Shown here: in pieces, positions 18,534 through 32,478 of the stretch
How positions within the stretch are numbered: the stretch's first letter is position 1
Layout of the letters: the number at the start of each line of letters is the position of its first letter
From: Leptospira stimsonii
Lineage (GTDB): Bacteria; Spirochaetota; Leptospiria; Leptospirales; Leptospiraceae
Assembly: GCF_003545875.1 (NCBI RefSeq)
Contig: NZ_QHCS01000004.1
Location: 62,001 to 126,000 of the forward strand
Reading direction: 5' to 3'
DNA: 64,000 nucleotides
Made by a program: the position numbers and the translations under genes
The notes under the pieces: generated by a model
The model's input: only the letters and a program-made list of their open reading frames with translations
Told to the model about the DNA's origin: nothing
Database searches by the model: none

Positions 18534-20924
18534 CTACTGACAAACTCCGTTGAACTCATAAGCGCCGATCGAATATCCGAAGGAACCTGTAGGAACGGGG
18601 AAGGCCGGTGATACGTTCGAAGTTCTTGCAGTTCCATTCTTATCATTCTGATACAATGTCAAATAAGGTGCGTAGAGTGGATCCAAACCTCCGTAGACCG
18701 AGGTGCATGCCGAAGGTGTGGAGCCTCCGCCTAACTGGAAATAGTTCAACGGGCCAGTAGCCGGTAAAAAAAACGGAATCGCGCTAAAATTTTGCGCGTT
18801 GACGCCTGATGCGATATCTGTCGTACAAGCCGCGTTTTGAAGAGGACCGGGATTTCCTAAACAGGAAAGACCAAAATTGAACAAAGGCGTTTTTCCAAGA
18901 ATCGTACAATTGAATAGGTTATTCCCTTTTACTTCCGCACTTGCTCCCGGCACCGGAGTGAAGTTCAAACAAATGGAATTGGTTGCACTTGAGTTCGCGA
19001 AGATCTGATTGTTTGCGATTTTGTGCTCGATTCCCAATCCGAGTGAACTGATCCCGAAGGAGTCTGTGGATCCGATTCCGCCGAAGATCGTATTGTGGAT
19101 GATATGAAAGTTCGTAGCGTTTACGTTTAGAGTTCTGATTCCGGACGTATTAGCGGCAGTCACGACGGGTGTTCCGATCAAATGATACGAATTGACGACG
19201 TTATTCGAAATGGCTAAAGATTGAGCGACCGTCAGATTTTTTGCGAATATCCCCGTTGAAAAATCTCCGGCCGTAGAGCCAACGTGAGAATTTCCGTTGA
19301 GCCAATTCGAGTAAATCACTCCTACGCTGTTGTTGATATATATCCCTGCAGAGGCGCTGTTTCCGGATCCGCCTAGAATATAATTGTAGGAAATGTTGAG
19401 ATTTGGACTGATCGAATAAGAAGCGATTCCCGAACGAACGGTTCCCACGGTGTAAGCGCTTACAGAATCTGTACCTTGAATCACGTTACCCGCAATGATC
19501 GCTTGGTTTGCGCCGGTATTCACGCCGTTTAACAGCACTCCGGTCGACCAAGGATTGTTCGGGTTCGATTTGATCGTAAACTGATTTACGAAAATGTTTG
19601 CGGTCAACGTCGCGAGAGGAGGTCCGATAAAGATCGCGGCACAAGTCGTTCCTTCCCCCGCTCCACAATTTCCAAAAGGAGAAATATCCTGGATAGTGCT
19701 CGGAAAAGAATTTGAGTTTCTTTGGGTGAACGTAGAGTTGAACGCACCCAGGAGACTCACTCCGTCCTTGAGATCGATTCTTTCCGTCGCGTTATCCGAA
19801 ATCGAGTATGTTCCGCCTGCGACCAAAACAAAACAAGGAACTGCGGAACAGTTGCTTACAGCGTAACGAATCGAGGAACAAGCGTTGGCAACCGTATCAC
19901 ACAAGCCTGCGGGTAAACCGGATTGAGTTACGTATTTTACTTCATTGGTGACGGTATAAGTAAAAAGCAGAGGTGTTCCGTTGTTATACGCCTTTCCCGT
20001 TCCCGGATCGATACAACCATTCAGTCGGATATACAATCCGGTTCCCGTAGGCCAAGCGCCGCCCGAGTTGATACGAACTTTATCGGAAGCTGGATAGGTA
20101 AAGTTAGCCGGGGCTTGTAAGAATTTTAGGTTGCCCGCCGGCGTGTTGACTCCGTCGAGAGTGCAACCCGTGACGTTCTTCGAAAAAGTAAGATCGATCG
20201 TATCCGAAGGACGAAGAACGGTTTGCGAAACGGGAATCGAATTGATAACGCTCAAACAATTCACGTTGAGAATCACGGGAGCACCTGCGATGAGTCCTGT
20301 CGGAAGTGGGGGAGTTTCGAATTGGCAAACGTGATCTTGTGGACTTGAAACGATTTGTACGGCATATCCGGACTGATCGGGAACTTCTCCTGAGAAAGCA
20401 TACGTTCCGTCCACGGTGATCGAAAGCAAATCCACGGCGCCGCTTCGAACTTGAAGACTTCCTACCACGGAAGAGGAAATTCCATAGACTTGAACGGAAA
20501 CTGGATAGGTTTTTGTAGCGCAGATCACTTCCACAAAGGCGAAGAATGGATCGAGAATCCCTGTGGGATTGGTTATGGTGCAGTTGATCGCGGGACTTGG
20601 ACTTACGTTTGGCTGGCTCAATACGGAGACGGAGTAGTTGGAATACTTCGACTTTTGTTGCGAAAACTGAAACGTTCCATTTTGTGTAATGGCGAGTGAA
20701 TCCGAGTTGTCACTTTGTAAAACGAGAGTTCCCCCGGAAAGGCCGGTGACTTTCACCTTCAGATCAATTGGAGTCTGGGAAACGGAAATAAAATTGGCTA
20801 GGATGGACGTATCGATGAGAGAACTTCCATTCGGTTTTGGAATGCAATTTTGCGTGGTGCATACGAGAACAGTAAAGAGGAAACATCCAAGTTTTGGGAG
20901 AATCTGTTCTATCGTTTTATACAC
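18534..20924 (-). CDS. large surface lipoprotein with parallel beta-helix region
   Basis: A 796-residue protein starting at a GTG with a TAGGA site just upstream. The N terminus has a hydrophobic segment (CFLFTVLVC) ending near Cys in TQNCIPKPNGSS, probably a lipobox. Residues about 50-220 contain three repeated domains of about 75 residues (SGGTLVLQSDNSDSLAITQN, VGSLQVRSGAVDLLSITVDG). About 230-325 is an Ig-like bacterial domain (SVINSIPVSQTVLRPSDTID). About 340-720 is rich in Asn, Gly and Ser with repeated short strands typical of right-handed beta-helices (SGIYINNSV, SGIRTLNVN), ending in a Cys-rich tail. Surface exposure and possible ligand binding are inference. It is convergent with uup and separated from the upstream operon by 32 bases. 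Confidence 0.78.
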   Translation of the reverse strand: MYKTIEQILPKLGCFLFTVLVCTTQNCIPKPNGSSLIDTSILANFISVSQTPIDLKVKVTGLSGGTLVLQSDNSDSLAITQNGTFQFSQQKSKYSNYSVSVLSQPNVSPSPAINCTITNPTGILDPFFAFVEVICATKTYPVSVQVYGISSSVVGSLQVRSGAVDLLSITVDGTYAFSGEVPDQSGYAVQIVSSPQDHVCQFETPPLPTGLIAGAPVILNVNCLSVINSIPVSQTVLRPSDTIDLTFSKNVTGCTLDGVNTPAGNLKFLQAPANFTYPASDKVRINSGGAWPTGTGLYIRLNGCIDPGTGKAYNNGTPLLFTYTVTNEVKYVTQSGLPAGLCDTVANACSSIRYAVSNCSAVPCFVLVAGGTYSISDNATERIDLKDGVSLLGAFNSTFTQRNSNSFPSTIQDISPFGNCGAGEGTTCAAIFIGPPLATLTANIFVNQFTIKSNPNNPWSTGVLLNGVNTGANQAIIAGNVIQGTDSVSAYTVGTVRSGIASYSISPNLNISYNYILGGSGNSASAGIYINNSVGVIYSNWLNGNSHVGSTAGDFSTGIFAKNLTVAQSLAISNNVVNSYHLIGTPVVTAANTSGIRTLNVNATNFHIIHNTIFGGIGSTDSFGISSLGLGIEHKIANNQIFANSSATNSICLNFTPVPGASAEVKGNNLFNCTILGKTPLFNFGLSCLGNPGPLQNAACTTDIASGVNAQNFSAIPFFLPATGPLNYFQLGGGSTPSACTSVYGGLDPLYAPYLTLYQNDKNGTARTSNVSPAFPVPTGSFGYSIGAYEFNGVCQ

Positions 20925-20956
20925 AAAATTCCTACTCTATAATTAATAACCTCAAC

Positions 20957-22094
20957 TCAGAAGAATATTTTCATCCCTAATTCAAAAGATGTAGGAAAAA
21001 AATCATTGGGAGATTTTGTCCCATTTCGTACGTCCGCAGTTCCAGTCTTGAAAAAGGGAACAATCCATTTATCCGATTCGTGGTACCCTGTTTTCGAAGA
21101 AGAAGGACCCACAAATGCCGCATCTGACACATTTAGAAGATAAAGAAGTGCGACGATTCCTAAGGAAACGTTGAAAGAATTGTAATGGGAAACCGCATTC
21201 CCGTAATCGGACTGAACTTGTAAGTAATTGTAGGTCGCAAAGGGAACAAACGTCGGATTGTCCAAAAATAAGAGGGCCTGATTCAAATTCTTACTTTGAT
21301 CCAAGGTCGCCAAGCTGGAATTGTATTCGGAGTATTGTTGGGCAGAATACGCGAGGGCGCCGACGATCAAGACCGGGAAGATCCAACTTTTGTATTTCTT
21401 TTCCTGAGACGACTGTCCCCAACCCGGAAGAACCGCCGATTTCAGAGCCGGACCCCACTGGATCAAAGCGGTCGAAGCGACCTGCGTCTCTTTGTCGTTT
21501 TGTTTTACCATTTCCGCTAGCTGTTGTTCCGTGTCGGCGATGATGAGAAAGCCTTTCTTTGCTGTTTTTTTATTTCTCGGATTTTCCAGGGAAAGAGTAT
21601 AACTACCGTCCCGAAGATTTAGGTTTTCGATCCGAAGTTTGATTTCTTTGGAGTTGATGAATTCGAATTCCGGTTTGATCGTTTCCCCGTTGGGAAGAAC
21701 GAGCGTAACGTTCATCGCTTCCGTAAAATTCTCCCCTTTGATATTGAGATGAGGTCCTAACTTTTCCCGGAGCATTTTGACGGAAGAATCCGCGTCCAAA
21801 ACCGGTGCTCGAGAAAGGATCACCTCGAAAGTGCTCCACTCGGAAAATACGGAAACTCGACCAAACTTATTGAGAACCCCGATCCTGTGTTCGTAGATTC
21901 CCGGCGGAAGATTGACTTCGAATTTGGTAGACTTCGTTTTTTCTCGGGTGATTCTTCCGGATGGATCTTTGATTTCCACCAAGTAGGCATTTGCCTCGGG
22001 AACGGATTTCCATTCTAAATACTGGGCGTCCTCTTCTCCAAAGACGGAAAGGGAATAAAGAATACAAAGAAGGAGAAAGATCGTTTTGTATATT

Positions 22095-22105
<11 letters not shown>
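20957..22105 (-). CDS. exported protein with FN3-like and IPT-like domains and a C-terminal membrane module
   Basis: A 382-residue protein with a signal peptide (about 1-23, ending SVFGEE). About 28-95 resembles a fibronectin type III module (LEWKSVPEANAYLVEI), and about 98-190 an IPT/TIG-like Ig domain (LNIKGENFTEAMNVTLVLPN). The C-terminal part has a Pro-Gly motif (AVLPGWGQSSQEKKYKS) followed by membrane segments (FPVLIVGALAYSA and LGIVALLYLLNVSDA), the arrangement seen in DUF5683-type proteins. It overlaps the upstream FecR/FN3 gene by 11 bases and is the last gene of the cyclase operon. A role in reading or anchoring an envelope structure is inferred from that linkage. Confidence 0.7.
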
Positions 22106-27030
<4,925 letters not shown>

Positions 27031-27143
27031 GAATGCCGGTTCTCTATTCCAGAAAAAAATAATTCCACTGGGAGGAATATTCTAATTTCATCGGATTTTT
27101 CCTCCTATCTAATATAAGCCCTGAAATCTGTGTTTTTGTTCGT

Positions 27144-27173
27144 TTTTCGCAAGAAATCGCTTTCTGCTATAAT
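27144..27173 (+). promoter_or_regulatory. extended -10 promoter of the cyclophilin gene
   Basis: A perfect TATAAT at 27168-27173 is preceded by TGC, giving an extended -10 element (TGCTATAAT). The upstream -35 region is T-rich and weak (TTTTCG at 27144-27149, 18-base spacer). The start codon is 50 bases downstream. Confidence 0.65.
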
Positions 27174-27222
27174 ATAGTTTCGGAAAGTGGAGAGGAATTC
27201 TTAAAACAGAGGATAAACTGTT

Positions 27223-27681
27223 ATGGCAACTGCGGTATTTAAGACAAATTTTGGAAATTTTTCCGTCTTTCTCGATGAGGAACGTGCTCCGATCACTGCG
27301 GGGAATTTTATCAAACTCGCGAAGGAAGGATTTTACAATGGTCTTACATTTCACCGAGTGATCAAAAATTTTATGATTCAGGGCGGTTGTCCGACCGGAA
27401 CCGGAACGGGTGGACCCGGATACAAGATTCAGGATGAATTTCATAAAGATTTGAAGAACGAAAAATATACGCTTTCAATGGCCAATGCCGGCCCGAATAC
27501 CGGGGGTTCCCAGTTCTTTATCAACGTTCGCGACAACTTTTATTTGGACAATCGCCACGCGGTGTTCGGAAAGGTAACTGAAGGAACGGATATCGTAGAA
27601 GCGATTTCCGAAACGGAAACTGGTTTTCAAGACAAACCGACTAAAACTGTCGTCATAGAAACCATTACCTTCAGCGAATAA
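27223..27681 (+). CDS. ppiB: cyclophilin-type peptidyl-prolyl cis-trans isomerase
   Basis: A 152-residue single-domain cyclophilin without signal peptide, so cytoplasmic like PpiB. Active-site motifs include FYNGLTFHRVIKNFMIQGG (catalytic Arg in FHRV, with FMIQGG), GYKIQDEF, MANAGPNTGGSQFFI and LDNRHAVFGKV. The family lacks the mammalian-type active-site Trp in many bacteria, and no Trp is present here. It catalyses X-Pro isomerisation during protein folding. It is a single-gene unit with its own extended -10 promoter, divergent from the adenylate cyclase gene. Confidence 0.93.
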   Translation: MATAVFKTNFGNFSVFLDEERAPITAGNFIKLAKEGFYNGLTFHRVIKNFMIQGGCPTGTGTGGPGYKIQDEFHKDLKNEKYTLSMANAGPNTGGSQFFINVRDNFYLDNRHAVFGKVTEGTDIVEAISETETGFQDKPTKTVVIETITFSE

Positions 27682-28414
27682 GAATCTCTTCTCCGAAAAA
27701 CGGGTGTTTTCCTCTTCAAACCAAGGAAGGCCCGTTCTCTGAAATCCAAACCTCGTTTGGAGCGCCGTTTTCATAAAATCAACTCAATCCATTTACGGAG
27801 AGGAAAAAACCTCATCGAACAAAATGGAAGTAAAACCGAGCCTTATCGCAATTTGACCCAAGAAGCTACGATCGGAAGAAAAATCAATTTTCCAAAATGA
27901 GTTCGTTGACGACGGGAAGTCGAACACTTGGTTGGAAATAAATTTATTCCTTCGATTCCGGGGTTGAGAAGGAACTACAACTTTGTTCTTCTAGAACACG
28001 GTTACTGGAAAGCGTCGTGGAAGGCTTTCCGTTTCCAATAAAGATCCGTTCCGAATGCAAATTTAATTTTGTGGGAACTCCCATTGAGCACTCAGGTGAT
28101 AGAAAAGGACGCCGATCAGGAAACGATGGATTGCCTATGTCACCGGGGCAGAATTTGGAGTTTCATATACCAATTGTATTAACTCCAACGCTTTAGAGGT
28201 TCCTAATTTCGAAAAAAAGAATATTCTTACATTTGAAAAATGAAAAAAACGAAAAAACCCGGATTGACAATTTAATTTGATTCGTCCATTTTTTAAGACA
28301 AAGATTTGCTATTTCAAAGAATTCTATGGAATATCTTTGCGATCGTTGAATCTTATCGCCAGGGCGAACGGATGGATCGTGAATACAATCATTCTAACCG
28401 AGGGAAATGCATTC
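27682..28414. other. 733-base gene-poor region
   Basis: No convincing gene is seen between the cyclophilin stop and the kinase start at 28415. The stretch has frequent stops in all frames. It contains a GTGGGAACTCCCA palindrome (28071-28083), a GGAAAGC/GCTTTCC hairpin (28007-28030) and a consensus-like TTGACA (28264-28269) without a good -10. It may be decayed coding sequence, but I recognise no remnant. Confidence 0.5.
28071..28083. repeat. dispersed GGGAACTCCC palindrome, copy 1
   Basis: GTGGGAACTCCCA, an inverted repeat TGGGA/TCCCA around an AC centre, preceded by AATTT. It shares its core with copies at 38921, 38985 and 40823 in other intergenic regions. Confidence 0.6.
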
Positions 28415-29464
28415 TTGACTGAATCCGTATTCTCAATTTTATCCCAACTCCGAACTCCCCTCGGAATCCTGGATAAAAATTTTCAAGTTATGTTTTGCAA
28501 TGATTCTTTCGCAACTCTTTGCGGAGAATCCGAAAGGGAGCTCTGCAAGGGAAAATCCCTAGATCAAATCATAAAGATTCGAAATCGGTCACAGATAGAA
28601 GAATTCAGAAACTTGAATATAGGAAATTCCATCGAATTCCAAGGTCGGACTCGAACTGATTTTGGAAAAGAAACCGAATTCAAAGCGGTTTTGAACCGAG
28701 TAAGAATCGATTCTTCAGAATGTTTTCTTTTGGAAATATTAGAATACTTTGAAGAAGGTTTTTTTCGAAACAAAGAAAAGGAACTCAGCGCAGTCGTATC
28801 CAAAGTCTACCACGATCTCCAAGAACCCATTCGAAATCTGACTTCGTTTCTGAAACTTCTTTCAAAACGTTCTTCGGAAGAATTGAGTCAGGATGGAAAG
28901 GAATTTTTACAGATCAGTCTTGCCGGTGCGGACCGCCTCTGGAACCGGATCAATTCTCTTCTTTCCTTTGTACGAATCGAAAAGGAAGGAAAACGTTTTC
29001 GAAAAATTTCCCTCAGAGAAACATTGGAAGCAAGTCTTCTCGATTTAGAAAAAGATATCGAGGCTTCCGATCTTACATTGGAGTGGATCGGAGAATTTCC
29101 GGAGATCCAGGGAAGCGCACCGCTTCTCCAAGAATTATTTTTCAATCTCTTTCAAAACTCGATTCATTTTCGAAAACCGAACAAACCGGGACGAATTCTT
29201 ATTTCCTATCAAGAATTTCCGAAAGTTCATCGAATCCGAGTTCAAGACGACGGTATCGGTGTGGAATTGAACGGAGAACCTTATCGGATCGAATTGTTTC
29301 ATCGATATCCAAACGCTCAGTCTGTGAAGGGAATGGGTTGCGGTTTGTTTTTTAGTAAAAAAATTGCGGAGCTTCACGGCGGAAGTTTAGAAGTCGAATC
29401 TTCACCTTCCGGCTTTTCGGTTACGATCGATCTTCCGATCGAGCCGGTTTCAGAGTCTTTATAA
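28415..29464 (+). CDS. PAS-domain sensor histidine kinase, phytochrome-like kinase type
   Basis: The frame has no early ATG. TTG 28415 is preferred because GAGGGA lies about 10 bases upstream, giving 349 residues; GTG 28379 and TTG 28277 are alternatives. A PAS domain (about 10-110: LGILDKNFQVMFCNDSFATL) precedes a HisKA helix with VYHDLQEPIRNLTSFLKLL, the HDLQEPLR-type motif of phytochrome-like kinases. The ATPase domain has a degenerate N box (LFFNLFQNSIHF), VQDDGIGVELNGE and KGMGCGLFFSKKIAELHGG. There are no membrane helices. The next gene, 39 bases on, encodes a receiver-PAS-kinase; a phosphotransfer partnership is plausible, as phytochrome-like kinases are often next to such receivers. 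Confidence 0.85.
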   Translation: MTESVFSILSQLRTPLGILDKNFQVMFCNDSFATLCGESERELCKGKSLDQIIKIRNRSQIEEFRNLNIGNSIEFQGRTRTDFGKETEFKAVLNRVRIDSSECFLLEILEYFEEGFFRNKEKELSAVVSKVYHDLQEPIRNLTSFLKLLSKRSSEELSQDGKEFLQISLAGADRLWNRINSLLSFVRIEKEGKRFRKISLRETLEASLLDLEKDIEASDLTLEWIGEFPEIQGSAPLLQELFFNLFQNSIHFRKPNKPGRILISYQEFPKVHRIRVQDDGIGVELNGEPYRIELFHRYPNAQSVKGMGCGLFFSKKIAELHGGSLEVESSPSGFSVTIDLPIEPVSESL

Positions 29465-29503
29465 ATAGAAATAGAGAAATAGAATTTAGAGAGAGCCTTT
29501 CTT

Positions 29504-30934
29504 ATGTTTAAAGATTCATTTTCCGTTCTTTTGATAGAAGATTCAAATGCGGATTTTCGATTGATTCAAGAATATCTCTGTGAATCCGAAAGCCCCTCTT
29601 TTCAAGTCAGTAGAAGTATCAATTTTTCAACCGGTCTGGATCTCATTTCGGAGGAGCGTCCGGATCTCGTTCTCTTAGATCTTTCCCTTCCGGATTGCGC
29701 CGGTTTGGATGCCCTTTCCGAAATTAAAAATAGATTTCCTCAGATTCCGGTGATCATTTGTAGCGGCGCGGAAGATAAGGAAATCACCGTGAACGCGCTA
29801 CAGATCGGAGCGCAGGATTACGTCTACAAAGGAAAATTCGATTCTTACTCCCTGAGTCGTTCTTTGATCTTTGCCTATGAAAGAAATCGTCTCGCTTTAG
29901 AGCTGGAAAAGAAAAACGTCTTCGAACAGGAAAACGAAGAGCGGTATCGACTCTTTTTTCAATACAACCCGCATCCCGCTTTTCTTTTCGAAGACGATTC
30001 CTTTCAAATCGTGGAAGTGAATCAGGCGGTTTTGGAAAAATACGGTTACAAAGAGAACGAGCTGATCGGAAAAAGGATCTTCGAAATCATCGAAGAAAAC
30101 GATTCCGAACGTTTGCGAAATGAAATCGGTCTTTATCAGTTCGGAGTCAACAAAGGTGGTTCCTTTTATCACAGGAAGAAAGACGGAAGCGCGATGATCA
30201 CCGAATCCACGATCTATAAATTTCGATTTCGGAATCAGATCTTGAATCTTGCAGTGATCACGGACGTGACAGAGACTGTTCGAAATAGAGAATCGATTCT
30301 TGCCTCTCTTGCGGAAAAAGACACTCTCATCCAGGAAATTCATCACAGGGTGAAGAACAATATGCAGATTATGGTTTCGCTTCTCAATCTGCAGGCGGAT
30401 AACGCAATGTCCCGCGAACTCACTTCGAAAGAACTTTACGGTTTGCTAAAAGATACGGAAAGTCGGGTTTTTTCGATGTCTTTGGTTCACAACGAACTCT
30501 ATAAATCCAGAGATCTTTCTCATGTGGACTTCGGAAGTTATTTGACGATGCTCCTACAAAATTTGTGGAATCTCTACGGGGTAGATCCCAAAGTGCGTCA
30601 CGTGATCGCCGCCCAAGGTTTGATTCTGAATATGGACACCGCGATTCCTTTAGGATTGATCGCCTGCGAATTGGTTACGAATGCCATCAAACACGCGTTT
30701 GTCGATGCTTCCGAAGGAGAAGTCAATATTCTAGCGGAAGAAAAGGACGGAAAAATTACGGTTACGATTCGCGACAACGGTAAAGGAATTCCGAAAGGAA
30801 TTTCGTTTTTGGACCACGAAACCTTGGGTCTTCAACTCGTAAAAATTCTGACGAAACAAATTTCAGGGGAATTGCAGGTAGAGGACGCAAAACCGGGAAC
30901 CAAATTTCGAATTCAGTTCCCGATACAGAATTAA
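29504..30934 (+). CDS. receiver-PAS-histidine kinase (HisKA_2 type)
   Basis: A 476-residue hybrid in which the receiver comes first. Residues 5-125 are a receiver domain: VLLIEDSNADF (acidic pair), VLLDLSLPDCAG (phosphoacceptor Asp near 61), SGA and the Lys in YVYKGKF. A PAS domain (about 150-265: PHPAFLFEDDSFQIVEVNQ) and a HisKA_2 helix (LIQEIHHRVKNNMQIMVSLL) follow, then the HATPase (AIPLGLIACELVTNAIKHAF, DNGKGIPKG). An N-terminal receiver suggests that kinase output is switched by phosphorylation from another kinase, most simply the one encoded immediately upstream. A convergent gene follows after 20 bases. Confidence 0.9.
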   Translation: MFKDSFSVLLIEDSNADFRLIQEYLCESESPSFQVSRSINFSTGLDLISEERPDLVLLDLSLPDCAGLDALSEIKNRFPQIPVIICSGAEDKEITVNALQIGAQDYVYKGKFDSYSLSRSLIFAYERNRLALELEKKNVFEQENEERYRLFFQYNPHPAFLFEDDSFQIVEVNQAVLEKYGYKENELIGKRIFEIIEENDSERLRNEIGLYQFGVNKGGSFYHRKKDGSAMITESTIYKFRFRNQILNLAVITDVTETVRNRESILASLAEKDTLIQEIHHRVKNNMQIMVSLLNLQADNAMSRELTSKELYGLLKDTESRVFSMSLVHNELYKSRDLSHVDFGSYLTMLLQNLWNLYGVDPKVRHVIAAQGLILNMDTAIPLGLIACELVTNAIKHAFVDASEGEVNILAEEKDGKITVTIRDNGKGIPKGISFLDHETLGLQLVKILTKQISGELQVEDAKPGTKFRIQFPIQN

Positions 30935-30954
30935 GAGATTTTTTTAAATCAGAA

Positions 30955-31386
30955 TCAGATCTTTTTTCCACAACCCTTCATCGAAGGGTCGTACGGATTT
31001 TGAACCTTTTCGCCGGAGGCGATCCATTTCTTTTTTACCATCGGGCAATAAAAAACGTGAACCCCGGTAGATTCATCTTTTTGAATATACTCTTTCAAGG
31101 ATTCGGAAAGTTCCCCATATGCATCCAGTTTGTCCTTTTCCGATACGGCCTTTTTGAATTTTTCAGCCGCCTGAAGCGCCGGTACAAGGCTCTTGTCCCT
31201 GGAAGATTCCTGTTGAAGACTTGCGATCAGTCGCTCCACGTTGGCCTCCTTTTGATTCAGAAGGGACTGATGGATCTGATCGAGTTCTTTGAGAATCATC
31301 GGTCGAACGGGAAGGATCGACTTCGCTTCCAGAAGACCGGTTACAAAAAGGGTTAGGCTTAAGAGAATTAGGATGTTTTTTCTCAT
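30955..31386 (-). CDS. periplasmic DUF3347-like metal-binding protein
   Basis: A 143-residue protein with a signal peptide (about 1-21, ending LLEAKS), a helical middle (LDQIHQSLLNQKEANVERLI) and a C-terminal motif VFYCPMVKKKWIASGEKVQN followed by NPYDPSMKGCGKKI. The CPM...W...NPY...M..CG pattern is characteristic of DUF3347 domains, which occur in copper and heavy-metal efflux loci. Potential metal ligands are the two Cys and three Met residues. It lies 13 bases after a Cys-rich copper-storage-like gene, supporting a copper role. Family and role are inferred from motif and neighbourhood. Confidence 0.72.
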   Translation of the reverse strand: MRKNILILLSLTLFVTGLLEAKSILPVRPMILKELDQIHQSLLNQKEANVERLIASLQQESSRDKSLVPALQAAEKFKKAVSEKDKLDAYGELSESLKEYIQKDESTGVHVFYCPMVKKKWIASGEKVQNPYDPSMKGCGKKI

Positions 31387-31399
31387 TTCTTTTCCTTCC

Positions 31400-31876
31400 T
31401 TACGCGACTTTTTTCAGTTCGGCGATACATTCTTTACAGCTGTCCGCACAATTTTTGCAGATTTCGTGATGCGATTCGTGAACTCTGCATTCTTTTTCAC
31501 AGGCCTCGCAGGCTTTGATGCAAAGAGCGGCTACGTCTTTCGCGTAAACGGAGTTGGAAGCGGCAAGGCTCACAAACGCTTTACAAAGAGCTAATGTGTC
31601 CTTTACGGTTTTCAAACAGTCCGCGAGCATCGTGTCTCCGGTGGAAAGATTTTCTTCGCAATGAGCCAGACATATCTCCGCGTTGAGGATACATTTGGAT
31701 GCCGCTTCCAATGCCTTTCGATTTCCTTTTTTGGCGGATTCTTTTTCCGTCTTTTTGGAAGAATCCGGATGTTTGTGACCGCTAGGACCGGTTGTATCTT
31801 TTGCAAATAAAGTTCCCGCGCTCGCAAAGGCGAGGACGGCCGCAGATTGGGTGAGAAGTTCTTTTCTAGTTAACAT
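31400..31876 (-). CDS. four-helix-bundle copper-storage-like protein, Csp1 type
   Basis: A 158-residue protein. The N terminus MLTRKELLTQSAAVLAFASA resembles a Tat signal, but with an RK pair in place of the usual RR, ending near FAKDTT. A Lys/Ser-rich linker (about 30-52) precedes a helical domain with 13 Cys residues in CxxxC, CxxC and similar spacings (for example CIKACEACEKEC, CKNCADSCKEC) plus His residues in HESHH. Csp1-type proteins bind many Cu(I) ions inside a four-helix bundle lined with Cys. The layout, Cys content and signal match that family, pointing to periplasmic or folded-exported copper sequestration. It is the middle gene of a three-gene minus-strand group. Confidence 0.82.
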   Translation of the reverse strand: MLTRKELLTQSAAVLAFASAGTLFAKDTTGPSGHKHPDSSKKTEKESAKKGNRKALEAASKCILNAEICLAHCEENLSTGDTMLADCLKTVKDTLALCKAFVSLAASNSVYAKDVAALCIKACEACEKECRVHESHHEICKNCADSCKECIAELKKVA

Positions 31877-31939
31877 GATAATATTCCTAAATTCTAAAAT
31901 TAAAATACGATGGGAAACTAAGTTAGCAGAAAAGAAGAA

Positions 31940-32341
31940 TCAGGTCAAAATTCGAATCGAAGCGATGGAAAGCAGTACGAATTTTTGAGAATGAAACGTG
32001 CGGGTCTCAAAGAACGAAAAAACAAAATTCTTCGTTTTATTTTGTTTCTGGAGGCAGAGTTGGGAGACCGTAAAAAGCACAATCTCTTCATTGGGATCAA
32101 AATCCGAGGCTTTCGGCTGAACCGATTCTTGCGAAACTTCAAAATGACAAGAAGAACAGTTTGGCGTCGTTTCGTTGCTTTCCTTTTGGTGACAAGGAGG
32201 AAGTTCCGAGGAAGCTGTCGATTTTACGATTGGAAATGCGGGACAATTTTGTCCGGAAAGCATGATGGTAAAACAAAGAAGAGCGGTGGTAAAACCGATC
32301 GTTCCTAAAAAAGCAGTCCATCGTTTTGTATTTCTGCTCAT
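31940..32341 (-). CDS. small membrane-anchored Cys/His-rich protein, possibly copper-related
   Basis: A 133-residue protein with an N-terminal membrane segment (about 10-31), then a region rich in Cys and His (GQNCPAF, LPPCHQKE, PNCSSCHFEV), with a single CxxCH sequence, and a hydrophobic C terminus. I recognise no family with confidence. It resembles the short poorly conserved proteins that lead copper-resistance operons. It precedes the Csp1-like gene by 63 bases on the same strand, so a shared function is inferred. The CxxCH could bind metal or, less likely, haem. Confidence 0.6.
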   Translation of the reverse strand: MSRNTKRWTAFLGTIGFTTALLCFTIMLSGQNCPAFPIVKSTASSELPPCHQKESNETTPNCSSCHFEVSQESVQPKASDFDPNEEIVLFTVSQLCLQKQNKTKNFVFSFFETRTFHSQKFVLLSIASIRILT

Positions 32342-32478
32342 TTCTTTATTAGACTTTGCCGATCCGGGGAATGGAGCAAGAAGTTTTTAAAAAATTCGTT
32401 TGATTTCATTCGTATTTCAGAAGAGCTTTGTATCCTTTCACTGCCTTTTTTTTGAATAATCCGGGGAGCTATTTGTAG

